Source: an uncultured Ruminiclostridium sp. (lineage in GTDB: Bacteria > Bacillota > Clostridia > Oscillospirales > Ruminococcaceae). Taken from it: 57,423 bases of DNA. Below the pieces are notes generated by a model. That model was given only the letters and a program-made list of their open reading frames with translations. It did not search any database and was not told where the DNA came from. The translations under genes and the position numbers were made by a program. Where the stretch lies: NCBI GenBank assembly GCA_947594425.1, contig CANQED010000015.1, positions 1-57,423 on the forward strand, given 5' to 3'. Shown here piece after piece: positions 27,449 through 35,649 of this stretch; position 1 is the first letter of the stretch; every line of letters starts with the position of its first letter.

Positions 27449-27775
27449 TCGGTCACCTTTCCTTTCATTTTTCCCTAAGGACTCACGACAGCTGAAAAAC
27501 AGCCCTGACCTTATCGGTCGGCTGATAGCGGCAATCTGCGTGATAGAAACAAAATTTTACGCGTTAAAACGTGCAAATACCGTTGTGTAAGCTGTGGTGG
27601 ATAAATCGTAACAATACTTCTGCCGTGTTCCTATAAAATATATTTTTGTCCGACCTTGGTCGGAAATAGCCTTAATTGATCATAATATGTACAGCGGCTT
27701 AATAAAAGCCGCCAAAATACAGCATATACTTTATTTATTTTATAACAAATCCGCACGAATGTCAAGGAAAATTTC
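27449..27775 (-). promoter_or_regulatory. rnj promoter and structured 5' leader
   Basis: A gene-free stretch of 327 bases. On the minus strand TTGACA (27760-27765), 17 bases, TAAAAT (27737-27742) form a good promoter right at the end of the preceding gene. The leader that follows is about 285 bases long with two clear hairpins: GCGGCTT/AAGCCGC near 27692-27712 and TCCGACC/GGTCGGA near 27648-27663, the second followed by an A/T-rich run. A long structured leader on an RNase gene could allow self-control by cleavage (inference). No small reading frame is evident in it. Confidence 0.65.
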
Positions 27776-30100
27776 TTACCGCCGCTGTTTTTGCTTATTT
27801 TCCCCGTCGGCACAGCTGTTTATCAGCTCCTCGGTAAAGTCGCACAGCTCCGCCGCCGTTTCAGAGCTTGCCGACTGAGCGAAAAGGTACAGCCCCTTTC
27901 CTCTCCTGTCCGAGCGCACCAGCACCTTGCCGTTTTCGCGCTCTATCATTATCCCCTCGCCTACGTTGCGGCTTTTATCCGATAGGCGTCTTAAGGTATC
28001 CGGCGCGCTGATGCCGCTTAGATGCACATAGCGCTTTTCTCTCTCGTATTTAGGCAGGCTTTTTACCGCCTGCTCAAAGGTCATACCCATATTATGGGCA
28101 TATTTAAGCGCATTTATCGCTAGCACGCACCCGTCTGTGATAAAAGGCTGGTGCAGAGCTATCTCCCTCGCCTTACTGTCCGAGCTGTCGTTGGGGCAGG
28201 CGTTATATCTGTACACCGTCCTACCGTAGCTGTCGCATATATTTTCCATATCAAACAGCAGATTATGCGGCAATGCTATATCGCTGCCCTTATTGATTAG
28301 GTCGAGAAAATTAAGCAGCAGCAGCCGCTCCATACCCACCTCGTCGGTCTCTCTGGTATAAATCGCCGCCGAGGTGCCGCTGTGGTCGACCGATATTATC
28401 ATACGCTTTCCGTTTTCGCGGCTCAGCTTATTAAACACGGGGGCGGCGCATTTTTTGATAAGCGGGTCGCCGCACTCGAGCTGTATACTGTACCCGCAGT
28501 CAAAGTCCGATAGCCGTGAGAGCATAGCGGTATAATACACCCCGCCGTCGCGGCTGAGTAGCTGCCTGCCGAATTTGTCAAATCTCGCCTTAGGCGCGCC
28601 GCCCCTATTCATTATCCCCTGAAGAGTGCGCTCCTGCGCCCTTGTTATCGGTATGCCGCCGCCCGAGTATATCTCCACCGACGTGTCCGCCCCTACCGAC
28701 ACATACATTATCAGACCCGCGTCGGCAAGCCGCCCGGTGTGTATCAGCACCGACAGCGCCGTCTCCCCGCAGTCGAGGCAGTCGCGCCCCGCGGCGTTTA
28801 TCCCCGACACAAGGCTTTGTAAGAACACCTGCGACCGCCCGTCGGCGCGGCAGCCGACGCACACGGTCTTCTCGCTTATCGCGGCGGCCGCCGCCCCGAG
28901 CAGGGTCATCACGGCGGGCGTAGCGGTCATCCCCGTCTGCCCTACATAGCCGTTTTCTTCCAGCTCAAAGCGCCCGCGTGCTCCCTTTTCTATATCAGAC
29001 CTCAGCGTCACGTTGTCCGCTACCTGCTTATCCGACCAGACCTTTACGTCGGGCATAACTATGCTGCCCTTTCCGATAAGCGCCCGCTCGCCGAGCACGG
29101 CGTTTTCGTATACCGCGCTGCCGCTCTTTACCGACGCGTCGGGGCAAATAACGCAGTCGCACAATCGCACATTGTCCGCGATAAAGCAGCCGTCCGAGAT
29201 TATAGCCCCGTCGATAACGCACCCCGAGCCTATAGTCACATTGTCGCCTACCACCGCGCCCGCGCTGATAACGCTGTCCTCGCCCAAGGTGACGTTTTTG
29301 CCGATATAATACGGCGCGCGCAGGTTGTTAAAATTGCCCGTCCCGCTGTCTGAATATCCGCCCGCGGCTAATCTCCTCGCGTTTATGCGGCAATTGACCC
29401 TGCCCTCCAGCATATCGCGCTGGCATTTCTTATACGCCTTAAGGTCGCCTATATCGCACCAGTACCCATCCTCCTCGTATGCGTATATGCTCATATCGTT
29501 TTTCAGCATCTGCGGAAATACGTCGCACGCAAAATCGTAAAATTTCCCCTCGGGTATAAGCTCAAGCACCTTAGGCGATAAAATATACACCCCCGTGTTG
29601 GCGTTATTGTCGGTACAGCCGATAAAGGACGGCTTTTCGGTAAAGCCAGTCACCCTACCCTTTTCGCTTTTAACAAGACCGAATTCTCTGGGGTCGTCGG
29701 CGCGCTTTGTGATAATAGTCGCGTCCGCGTGCTTTTCGTTATGATACCTCATAGCAGCTGAAAGGTCAAAGTCGCACATAGCGTCCCCGCTTATCACCGC
29801 GAACGGCTCGGTGTACCCCTCCGCCGCCTTTTTGACGCAGCCCGCCGTGCCGAGCGGCTCGTCCTCGTAAGAAAACTCGAGCTTTATCCCCTCGTATTCT
29901 CCCGAGGAAAAATATTCTTCTATAAGCCCGCCCTTATATCTTAAGGTAAACACCGCCTCGGTGCAGCCGTGTTTTTTTAATAATTCAAGGATATAACAGC
30001 ATACGGGCTTTCCGCACAGCCGCGCGAGCGGCTTGGGTATGCTTTCGGTCAGCGGCAGCAGCCTTGTCCCGCAGCCGCCCGCCATAATTACAGCTTTCAT
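27776..30100 (-). CDS. Sugar-1-phosphate nucleotidyltransferase fused to degenerate phosphomannomutase
   Basis: 774 residues. Residues 1-235 are a GT-A nucleotidyltransferase (MAGGCGTRLLPLTESIPKP, then FAVISGDAMCDFD and FTEKPSF), as in mannose-1-phosphate guanylyltransferases. A left-handed beta-helix of hexapeptide repeats follows (about 255-365). The remainder resembles alpha-phosphohexomutases (GYVGQTGMTATPAVM), but the catalytic serine loop TASHNP is replaced by SVGADTSVEIY and the metal-binding DxDxDR by VDHSGTSAA, so mutase activity is doubtful. AAAGGA precedes the ATG. The nucleotide and sugar used cannot be fixed; GDP-mannose formation is the usual annotation for this architecture. 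Confidence 0.85.
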   Translation of the reverse strand: MKAVIMAGGCGTRLLPLTESIPKPLARLCGKPVCCYILELLKKHGCTEAVFTLRYKGGLIEEYFSSGEYEGIKLEFSYEDEPLGTAGCVKKAAEGYTEPFAVISGDAMCDFDLSAAMRYHNEKHADATIITKRADDPREFGLVKSEKGRVTGFTEKPSFIGCTDNNANTGVYILSPKVLELIPEGKFYDFACDVFPQMLKNDMSIYAYEEDGYWCDIGDLKAYKKCQRDMLEGRVNCRINARRLAAGGYSDSGTGNFNNLRAPYYIGKNVTLGEDSVISAGAVVGDNVTIGSGCVIDGAIISDGCFIADNVRLCDCVICPDASVKSGSAVYENAVLGERALIGKGSIVMPDVKVWSDKQVADNVTLRSDIEKGARGRFELEENGYVGQTGMTATPAVMTLLGAAAAAISEKTVCVGCRADGRSQVFLQSLVSGINAAGRDCLDCGETALSVLIHTGRLADAGLIMYVSVGADTSVEIYSGGGIPITRAQERTLQGIMNRGGAPKARFDKFGRQLLSRDGGVYYTAMLSRLSDFDCGYSIQLECGDPLIKKCAAPVFNKLSRENGKRMIISVDHSGTSAAIYTRETDEVGMERLLLLNFLDLINKGSDIALPHNLLFDMENICDSYGRTVYRYNACPNDSSDSKAREIALHQPFITDGCVLAINALKYAHNMGMTFEQAVKSLPKYEREKRYVHLSGISAPDTLRRLSDKSRNVGEGIMIERENGKVLVRSDRRGKGLYLFAQSASSETAAELCDFTEELINSCADGENKQKQRR

Positions 30101-30267
30101 ATTTTAGTCCTTTCTATCGATAATTGCAAAGATAGTATAGGTGTTTTTCGGCGGATTATAACAAAATATTGCCGCTTTCCCGTTTTTCTCACAAAATGCC
30201 CCTCGCGCTCATATACTTTAAAAAGAATATTTAAAATGAACATTTTTCTGAAAGGAAATGATACGCT

Positions 30268-30489
30268 TTGAACAGCTTTATTATATTACGCTCGCAAACC
30301 GCGGCAATGCGCGCCGCCTCGATACTTAACAGGGCAAGCATACCCGCGCAGCATACTAAGCTCACCCTGCCGAGCGGCTGCGTTTTCACGGTAAAGATAA
30401 AGACCGACCCCGACGAGGCGTGCCGCATATTGCAGCTTAGCGGGATAAAATGTCTCGGGATAAAAAGGGAGGACGAGCTGTTAAAATGA
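30268..30489 (+). CDS. DUF3343 protein, putative Se/S carrier-like
   Basis: 73 residues with a TTG start at 30268 preceded by GAAAGGAAA. The pattern (IILRSQTAAMRAASIL, PSGCVFTVKI, DEACRILQLSGI) is that of DUF3343, a small protein often annotated as a putative selenium/sulfur carrier. Cys is present in the SGC loop and in the EACRIL helix. It overlaps the aminotransferase V gene by four bases (ATGA), so the two are coupled; a persulfide or selenide relay between them is a reasonable inference. The 167-base region upstream is AT-rich with no confident promoter. Confidence 0.78.
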   Translation: MNSFIILRSQTAAMRAASILNRASIPAQHTKLTLPSGCVFTVKIKTDPDEACRILQLSGIKCLGIKREDELLK

Positions 30490-31622
30490 TATATCTTGAC
30501 AACGCCGCGACCACTTATCCAAAGCCGCTCTCGGTGGTGCGCGCCGCCGAGCGCGCCATGCTCGACTACGGGGCTAACCCGGGGCGCTCGGGGCATACCC
30601 TGTCGCGCATAACCTCGGAAAAGGTATACGCCGCACGAGAAGCCTGCGCCGAGTTTTTCGGTGCAGAGCCCGAAAATACCGTCTTTACCCTAAACTGCAC
30701 CCACGCGCTTAATTTTGCGATAAAGGGCGTCGCCGCCAACTACCGCCGCCCGCATATCATAACCACCGACCTTGAGCATAACGCCGTCATCCGCCCCATC
30801 CATGCATTGTATAAATCGGGGCAGGTAAGCTACAGCATAGCCGACAGCGGCATATGCGACGACGACCTTATCCGCAGTATAAAGCGGCTTATCCGCCCCG
30901 ACACCAAAATATGCGTAATAACCGCCGCCTGCAACCTAAACGGCAGAACGACCCCGCTGAAAGCGATAGCGCGCCTATGCAATGAGAAAGGCATATGCCT
31001 TATCGCGGACTGCGCGCAGGCGGCGGGGATATTGCCGCTGAGCCTATCCGACGGGATAAACATTATCTGCGCCCCGGGGCATAAGGGGCTGTACGGACCT
31101 ATGGGTACGGGGCTTATGCTGACCGACGGAAAATACCCGCTAAAGAGCATTATCGAGGGCGGCACGGGCAGCCTAAGCACCGAGATAACCCAGCCCGACT
31201 TTCTGCCCGATATGCTCGAGAGCGGCACACTTAACACCTCGGGCGTTATCGCGCTCGCCGCGGGGATAAGATTTGTACAGTCTAAGGGCATAGACAATAT
31301 TCGCCGCCACGAGGATATGCTCGTCCGCCGCGCGATAAACGGGCTCAAAGATAACCCCCGCGTTATTATTTACCGCAACGATAAGACCGAGCAATATCTG
31401 CCCGTGCTGGCGTTTAATATATCGGGCGTACCCTCGACAAAGGCCGCCGAGATACTCTCCGACGGCGGCTTTTATCTTCGCGCGGGCTACCACTGCGCCT
31501 TTCTCCCGCATAAAAAGCTCGGCACGCTAAGCGGCGGCGCGGTGCGCCTCGCGCCCTCGGCATTTAATACAGCGTCGGATATATCAAAATTCTGCGCATA
31601 TATAGATCGCAAATTCAGATAA
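30486..31622 (+). CDS. Cysteine desulfurase family protein (class V aminotransferase)
   Basis: PLP enzyme, 378 residues from the ATG at 30486 (MIYLDNAATTYPKP is the canonical start; the frame is open further upstream inside the DUF3343 gene). PLP-lysine is in CAPGHKGLYGPMGTG (about 202), His in TDLEHNAVIRP and the active Cys in RAGYHCAFLPHK near residue 346. It matches the branch of cysteine desulfurase-like proteins paired with DUF3343 rather than housekeeping IscS or SufS. No ISC or SUF genes are adjacent. Likely releases sulfur or selenium to the small partner (inference). Confidence 0.9.
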   Translation: MIYLDNAATTYPKPLSVVRAAERAMLDYGANPGRSGHTLSRITSEKVYAAREACAEFFGAEPENTVFTLNCTHALNFAIKGVAANYRRPHIITTDLEHNAVIRPIHALYKSGQVSYSIADSGICDDDLIRSIKRLIRPDTKICVITAACNLNGRTTPLKAIARLCNEKGICLIADCAQAAGILPLSLSDGINIICAPGHKGLYGPMGTGLMLTDGKYPLKSIIEGGTGSLSTEITQPDFLPDMLESGTLNTSGVIALAAGIRFVQSKGIDNIRRHEDMLVRRAINGLKDNPRVIIYRNDKTEQYLPVLAFNISGVPSTKAAEILSDGGFYLRAGYHCAFLPHKKLGTLSGGAVRLAPSAFNTASDISKFCAYIDRKFR

Positions 31623-31697
31623 CCCCGCATTTTTATCTATATTGTTCAAATTAACGCCCCATTACGAAAAAATATTATAAAAATTTCATTGCGGATA

Positions 31698-31726
31698 TTG
31701 AAATTAAGCGTAAATAGTGCTAAAAT
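31698..31726 (+). promoter_or_regulatory. Promoter of cdaA-cdaR-mscS
   Basis: TTGAAA (31698-31703), 17 bases, TAAAAT (31721-31726), about 54 bases before the cdaA start. The rest of 31623-31779 is AT-rich with no gene. Confidence 0.75.
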
Positions 31727-31779
31727 AAAATAAACGGACGTATAACTCGGCATTCTTGCATCGGAATGGGGTAAAGCAG

Positions 31780-32667
31780 TTGGATTATTTGAGAGATATA
31801 TGGGAAAATCTCCTCAGCGTATTCAGGCTTATGGAGCCTGTCGATTATATCGACATACTGCTGTTGGCGTGGCTCATATACAAAGGAATAAAGATAATCA
31901 GGGAGACCCGCGCGCTCCAGCTTGTTAAGGGTATCCTTCTTCTTGCTGTGCTCTTTTTCCTCGTAAACCAATTTGAGCTTAAGGCTATGCGGGTAATTAT
32001 AGACACGTTCTTAAACGTCGGCATAGTCGCCATTCTTATCGTATTTCAGCCCGAGCTTAGGCGTATCCTCGAAAAGCTCGGCCGCACCAAGGTCACGAGC
32101 ATTACCAAGAATTTTGAGGTAAACGAGGAGGCTACGCTTCGCACCCAGCGGTGCATAGACGCGGTCTGCGACGCATGCGAGCAGCTTTCCCACACCCGCA
32201 CGGGCGCGCTTATCGTATTTGAGCGCGATACTAAGCTAGGCGAGCAGATAGATACGGGCACTTCTATTAACGCCACCCCCTCGGTCGAGATATTCGGCAA
32301 TATATTCTTCCCGAATACCCCGCTTCACGACGGGGCGGTAATAATCCGCGACGGCATGATATATGCGGCGGGCTGCTTTTTGCCTAAGCCTCAGCAGGAG
32401 GAGCTGATACCTAAGGCGCTCGGTTCTCGCCACAGAGCCGCTATCGGCATAAGCGAGGTGTCCGACGCGGTGACGGTAGTAGTGTCCGAGGAGACGGGCA
32501 ACATCTCGGTATCCGAAAACGGGACGCTCACCCGCAACTTTAATAAAGACACCCTGCATAAGCTGCTGGAAGAAAAGCTCCTGCCCGAGCACCCCGAGCA
32601 GAAAAAGACCCGCTCTAAAAAGAAAAAGGCCTCCGATAAAGCTAAAGAAAAGGAGGCGGTAAGCTGA
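31780..32667 (+). CDS. cdaA: Diadenylate cyclase CdaA
   Basis: Condenses two ATP to c-di-AMP. 295 residues from TTG at 31780 (MDYLRDIWENLL), preferred over the TTG at 31756 because GGGGT sits about 9 bases ahead. Three membrane helices (about 20-95) precede the DAC domain with DGA in PLHDGAVIIRDG and RHR in GSRHRAAIGISE. The tail is a Lys-rich stretch (KKTRSKKKKASDK). First gene of the cdaA-cdaR unit. The third gene usual in Firmicutes, glmM, is replaced here by mscS. Confidence 0.95.
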   Translation: MDYLRDIWENLLSVFRLMEPVDYIDILLLAWLIYKGIKIIRETRALQLVKGILLLAVLFFLVNQFELKAMRVIIDTFLNVGIVAILIVFQPELRRILEKLGRTKVTSITKNFEVNEEATLRTQRCIDAVCDACEQLSHTRTGALIVFERDTKLGEQIDTGTSINATPSVEIFGNIFFPNTPLHDGAVIIRDGMIYAAGCFLPKPQQEELIPKALGSRHRAAIGISEVSDAVTVVVSEETGNISVSENGTLTRNFNKDTLHKLLEEKLLPEHPEQKKTRSKKKKASDKAKEKEAVS

Positions 32668-33968
32668 TGCTCTCATTCTTTAAAAATCTGCTGCACACCT
32701 TTGTCAAGGAGCTTAAAAACATAATCATAGCCCTAATAGCGGCGGTGATAGTGTGGTTTGCGATATCGATACAGATATTCCCGGACATAGTGTCGCACGT
32801 AAACGACGTACCCGTGACGGCCGTGCCTACCGACTTTATGAATCAAAACGGGCTCAAAATAGCCGACGGCTACGAGGACAAGATCTCCGTGCAAATAAGC
32901 GGAAAGCGCTATGACATCGGCAATATCAGCGGCAGTGACTTTGCCGCGTCGCTCGACCTGTCCGAGATAACCTCCGCGGGAGAATATACCGTCGGCGTAA
33001 ACGTCGTCCCCGTAAACAATGTCAACTGCCAGATAGACGCATCCTCCGCGTCGGTCAGAATAAAGGTAGAAAAGATAATCAGCCGCAAGTTCAGTGCCGC
33101 AGACGGCTCTATGAATATAACCGCCGACAGCATTATCCCCGACGGCAATCTTAAAATAGACAGCATAGTATCCGACCCCGCCGAGGTGACCCTCACCGGC
33201 AGCGAAGAGGACATAAACGCGGTAAAGACCGTCGAGGTACGCGCCGACTATAGAGGAAAGGCCGACTCGTCCATCTCCTCTAAGGGCAAGCTCGTCCTGC
33301 TCGGCGCGAACGGCGAAACTATAGAAAACACCGCGATAACCGCCGACGCCTCGGACTTTACCGTGACGGTGACCATGTACAATCAAAAGACCCTGCCGCT
33401 GACCGTACGGTTTACCAACGTCCCCAACAATTTCGACATCGACAGCCTTAAATACTCGATATACCCCGAGGAGCTGACTATCTCCTCTCCCGATGACTCG
33501 ATAGAGAGCCAAGAGAGCTTTGAGGTCGGCACGATAGATCTAAGCGAGCTCACCCCGCGCTATTTACAGCAAATTACGCTCCCGATAACCCTCCCCGAGG
33601 GGTATAAGAATTCGAGCGGCAACACCTCCGCAATAGTCAAATTCGAGGCGGACGACTACACATTCCTAACCTATACCGTTCCTAAAGAAAATATCGTAGT
33701 CGCTAACGCCCCCGACAACTTTGACGTAGAGGTACTTACAAACGAAATAATCGTCAGCGTCACCGGACCGAGCTCGGATATAGCGGCGCTTACCGCGAAA
33801 AATATACTCGTCACGGTAGACCTAATGGGCACTAATCTAAGCCTCGGACCTATAGATATGAACGCCGAGGTCATAGTCCGCCGCAGCAATACCAAGTGCT
33901 GGGTAACGGGCGAATACTCCGTCTCCCTACAGGTAAACGAGAAGTCTGACGAGGACACATCACAATAA
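32667..33968 (+). CDS. cdaR: CdaA regulatory protein CdaR (YbbR repeats)
   Basis: 433 residues. One N-terminal membrane helix (NIIIALIAAVIVWFAISI, about 17-34) anchors an extracytoplasmic chain of four YbbR-like repeats (units beginning near NDVPVTAVP, KIISRKFSA, LPLTVRFTNVPNN and YTVPKENIVVAN). In Firmicutes CdaR binds CdaA and tunes its cyclase activity. Shares one base with the cdaA stop (TGATG), indicating translational coupling. Confidence 0.93.
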   Translation: MLSFFKNLLHTFVKELKNIIIALIAAVIVWFAISIQIFPDIVSHVNDVPVTAVPTDFMNQNGLKIADGYEDKISVQISGKRYDIGNISGSDFAASLDLSEITSAGEYTVGVNVVPVNNVNCQIDASSASVRIKVEKIISRKFSAADGSMNITADSIIPDGNLKIDSIVSDPAEVTLTGSEEDINAVKTVEVRADYRGKADSSISSKGKLVLLGANGETIENTAITADASDFTVTVTMYNQKTLPLTVRFTNVPNNFDIDSLKYSIYPEELTISSPDDSIESQESFEVGTIDLSELTPRYLQQITLPITLPEGYKNSSGNTSAIVKFEADDYTFLTYTVPKENIVVANAPDNFDVEVLTNEIIVSVTGPSSDIAALTAKNILVTVDLMGTNLSLGPIDMNAEVIVRRSNTKCWVTGEYSVSLQVNEKSDEDTSQ

Positions 33969-33980
33969 AGGACAGTATCT

Positions 33981-34838
33981 ATGTATCTTACCGAAAATAT
34001 AATAGAAAACGCCGAGGAGCAAATTCAGCAGGCGGGGAAATTTTCCGAGCAGCTGTTAAACGGCTTTCTCGCATATCTTCCCTCCCTAATTGCGGCTGTG
34101 GTGATACTAATAGTCGGGCTGCTGCTGTCAAAGCTTATACTTGCGCTTATGAGCAAGGGCATGAAGCGCGCCGCCGCCGACCTCACGGTATCGAAATTTA
34201 TGCACTCGCTTGTAAAGATAGCGCTCTACATACTGACGGCAACCATAGTCCTCGCGATACTCGGCGTACCCATGACCTCAATAATAGCGGTGATAGGCAC
34301 GGCGGGGGTGGCGATAGGTCTTGCGCTGCAGGACAGCCTCTCTAATGTCGCGGGCGGGTTTAATATACTGCTTACTAAGCCTTTTCGCGTCGGCGATTAT
34401 ATCGAGGCGAACGGCACCGAGGGCACGGTAGAGATGATAAGCATCTGGTACACCCTGCTTATGACCTACGACAACAAGGCGGTATTCATCCCCAACGGCG
34501 AGATAGTAAAATCCCGCGTAACTAATTATACCTACAATAAGCAGCGGCGTATCGACCTTACCTTTTCGGTGTCGTATAAGGCGGACATAGACAAGGCTGT
34601 CGAGGTGCTTAAAAAGACCGCCGCCGCCAACCCCAAGATCCTCTCAGACCCGCCGACCGACGTATGCGTATCCGCCCTCGGCGAGAGCGCCGTCGAAATA
34701 GCCTGCCGCCCGTGGGTCAAGACCGAGGACTACTGGCAGGTGTACTTCGACCTGACACTCAGCGTCAAAAAGGCGCTCGACGAGAACGATATCGAGATAC
34801 CGTACAATCAGCTCGATGTGCATATTGACAAAACTTAA
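33981..34838 (+). CDS. MscS-type mechanosensitive channel
   Basis: Small-conductance mechanosensitive channel, 285 residues, that opens under hypo-osmotic stress. Three membrane helices; TM3 carries the Gly/Ala pattern VIGTAGVAIGLALQDSLSN, followed by the beta domain (PFRVGDYIEANGTEGTVEMI, FIPNGEIVKSRVTNYT). AAAGGAC precedes the ATG 12 bases after cdaR. Co-transcription with c-di-AMP synthesis genes fits the messenger's known role in osmolyte control. A terminator follows. Confidence 0.93.
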   Translation: MYLTENIIENAEEQIQQAGKFSEQLLNGFLAYLPSLIAAVVILIVGLLLSKLILALMSKGMKRAAADLTVSKFMHSLVKIALYILTATIVLAILGVPMTSIIAVIGTAGVAIGLALQDSLSNVAGGFNILLTKPFRVGDYIEANGTEGTVEMISIWYTLLMTYDNKAVFIPNGEIVKSRVTNYTYNKQRRIDLTFSVSYKADIDKAVEVLKKTAAANPKILSDPPTDVCVSALGESAVEIACRPWVKTEDYWQVYFDLTLSVKKALDENDIEIPYNQLDVHIDKT

Positions 34839-34856
34839 CAGCTTTTTGCCAAAAAT

Positions 34857-34882
34857 AAAAGGTGCCAAATTCGGCACCTTTT
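34857..34882 (+). terminator. Terminator of cdaA-cdaR-mscS
   Basis: A perfect 10-bp stem (34857-34866 with 34873-34882, loop AAATTC), followed by TTTATTT. Because the A-rich arm gives T on the other strand, it may also end minus-strand transcripts from the yjbR remnant. Confidence 0.88.
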
Positions 34883-34974
34883 TTATTTGTCCGTCAGCGC
34901 ATAGCTCATATCCATCAGCAGCTTTATATCCTCATCGTCCGCCGTGCCGTCGAGCACGACCGTCAGCCAATTAG

Positions 34975-35250
34975 GCATGCGGGAACCGAACCCAAGCCGG
35001 TTTTTACGGGCATCTTTCCGCCCATACTTCGTCGCCCTCGCTCGACATACATACAGTATGCCTTCGTTCGGTCTCCTCGTCTGGACGAAAATCTGCTCCG
35101 TAAAAACTGCTGCGCACCCCACGGCGAATGAATTTGAGGTGATTTTTGTCACTTGAGGCGCAGGCAGGCTGACGCCTGTCAAGACGAAAGGGGCGAAAAG
35201 CGCCCAAAGGCATCGTCGTGGGGCGGCTCGGGTTCGGTTCCCGCATGCCC
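34975..35250. mobile_element. 276-bp MITE-like element with 18-19 bp inverted ends, in yjbR
   Basis: The left end begins GCATGCGGGAACCGAACCC (34975-34993) and the right end is its exact reverse complement (35230-35248), and the match extends inwards with mismatches. An AG dinucleotide flanks both sides (34973-34974 and 35251-35252), so a 2-bp target duplication is possible. Short reading frames that begin MREPNPSR arise from both ends simply because the ends are inverted copies; no transposase is encoded. It is unrelated to the element at 35346-35649. Likely a repeat present elsewhere in the genome (not testable here). Confidence 0.85.
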
Positions 35251-35345
35251 AGCCTTATTCATATGATACGCGGGATATATCCCCTCGTGCAGTAAAAACG
35301 AGCCTAACATCAGCGGGTCGCACTTTAGGTCGATTATATCGACCT

Positions 35346-35649
35346 CAGCTTGTCGAAAAAACCTCCCTATGGGTCGGATTTTCCGACAAGCTGCAAAAAA
35401 ATCGACCACCCGCTGTAGCGGGTTTCCTCGATTTAAAGCAATTTTTAATGCCTTAAAAATTGCTTAATGACGCATCTGCGAGCGGCTTTTATCTAAACTT
35501 GAGGGTGAAAGCCCTGATGGTTTTCCCCGTAGCTTATTTCTCGAATTGCGAAAGTAATTTGAGAAATGAGCGTAAGCTGTCCGCCGCACGGCGGCAGCAT
35601 AAACTCAACTCTTTCCTTCCGCTTTATATTGACCTTTTTCTACAGACTG
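35346..35649. mobile_element. 304-bp palindrome-targeting miniature element, copy 1 (in yjbR)
   Basis: Flanked by identical 19-base copies of AGGTCGATTATATCGACCT (35327-35345 and 35650-35668), a near-palindrome that is part of yjbR. Left end CAGCTTGTCGAAAAA; right end, read inwards, CAGTCTGTAGAAAAA (12 of 15 match). A subterminal hairpin at the left end pairs CAGCTTGTCG with CGACAAGCTG (35346-35394). Further hairpins lie inside (AAGCAATTTTTAA with TTAAAAATTGCTT near 35436-35465; TTTCTC..GAGAAA near 35538-35570). No transposase is encoded; non-coding and highly structured. Same family as 40274-40422. Confidence 0.85.

Noticed and set aside
30231-30596. 121-residue minus-strand frame near the DUF3343 gene
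   Set aside because: It spans the intergenic region and two plus-strand genes, with no motif; the plus-strand pair is better supported.
34883-35182. A 99-residue hypothetical gene on the minus strand
   Set aside because: Its last 30 residues are the end of yjbR and the rest is mobile-element sequence read through, so it is a composite, not a gene.
34978-35246. Short proteins starting MREPNPSR on both strands
   Set aside because: They arise from the inverted ends of the 276-bp element, run through its interior without family resemblance, and lack ribosome sites.
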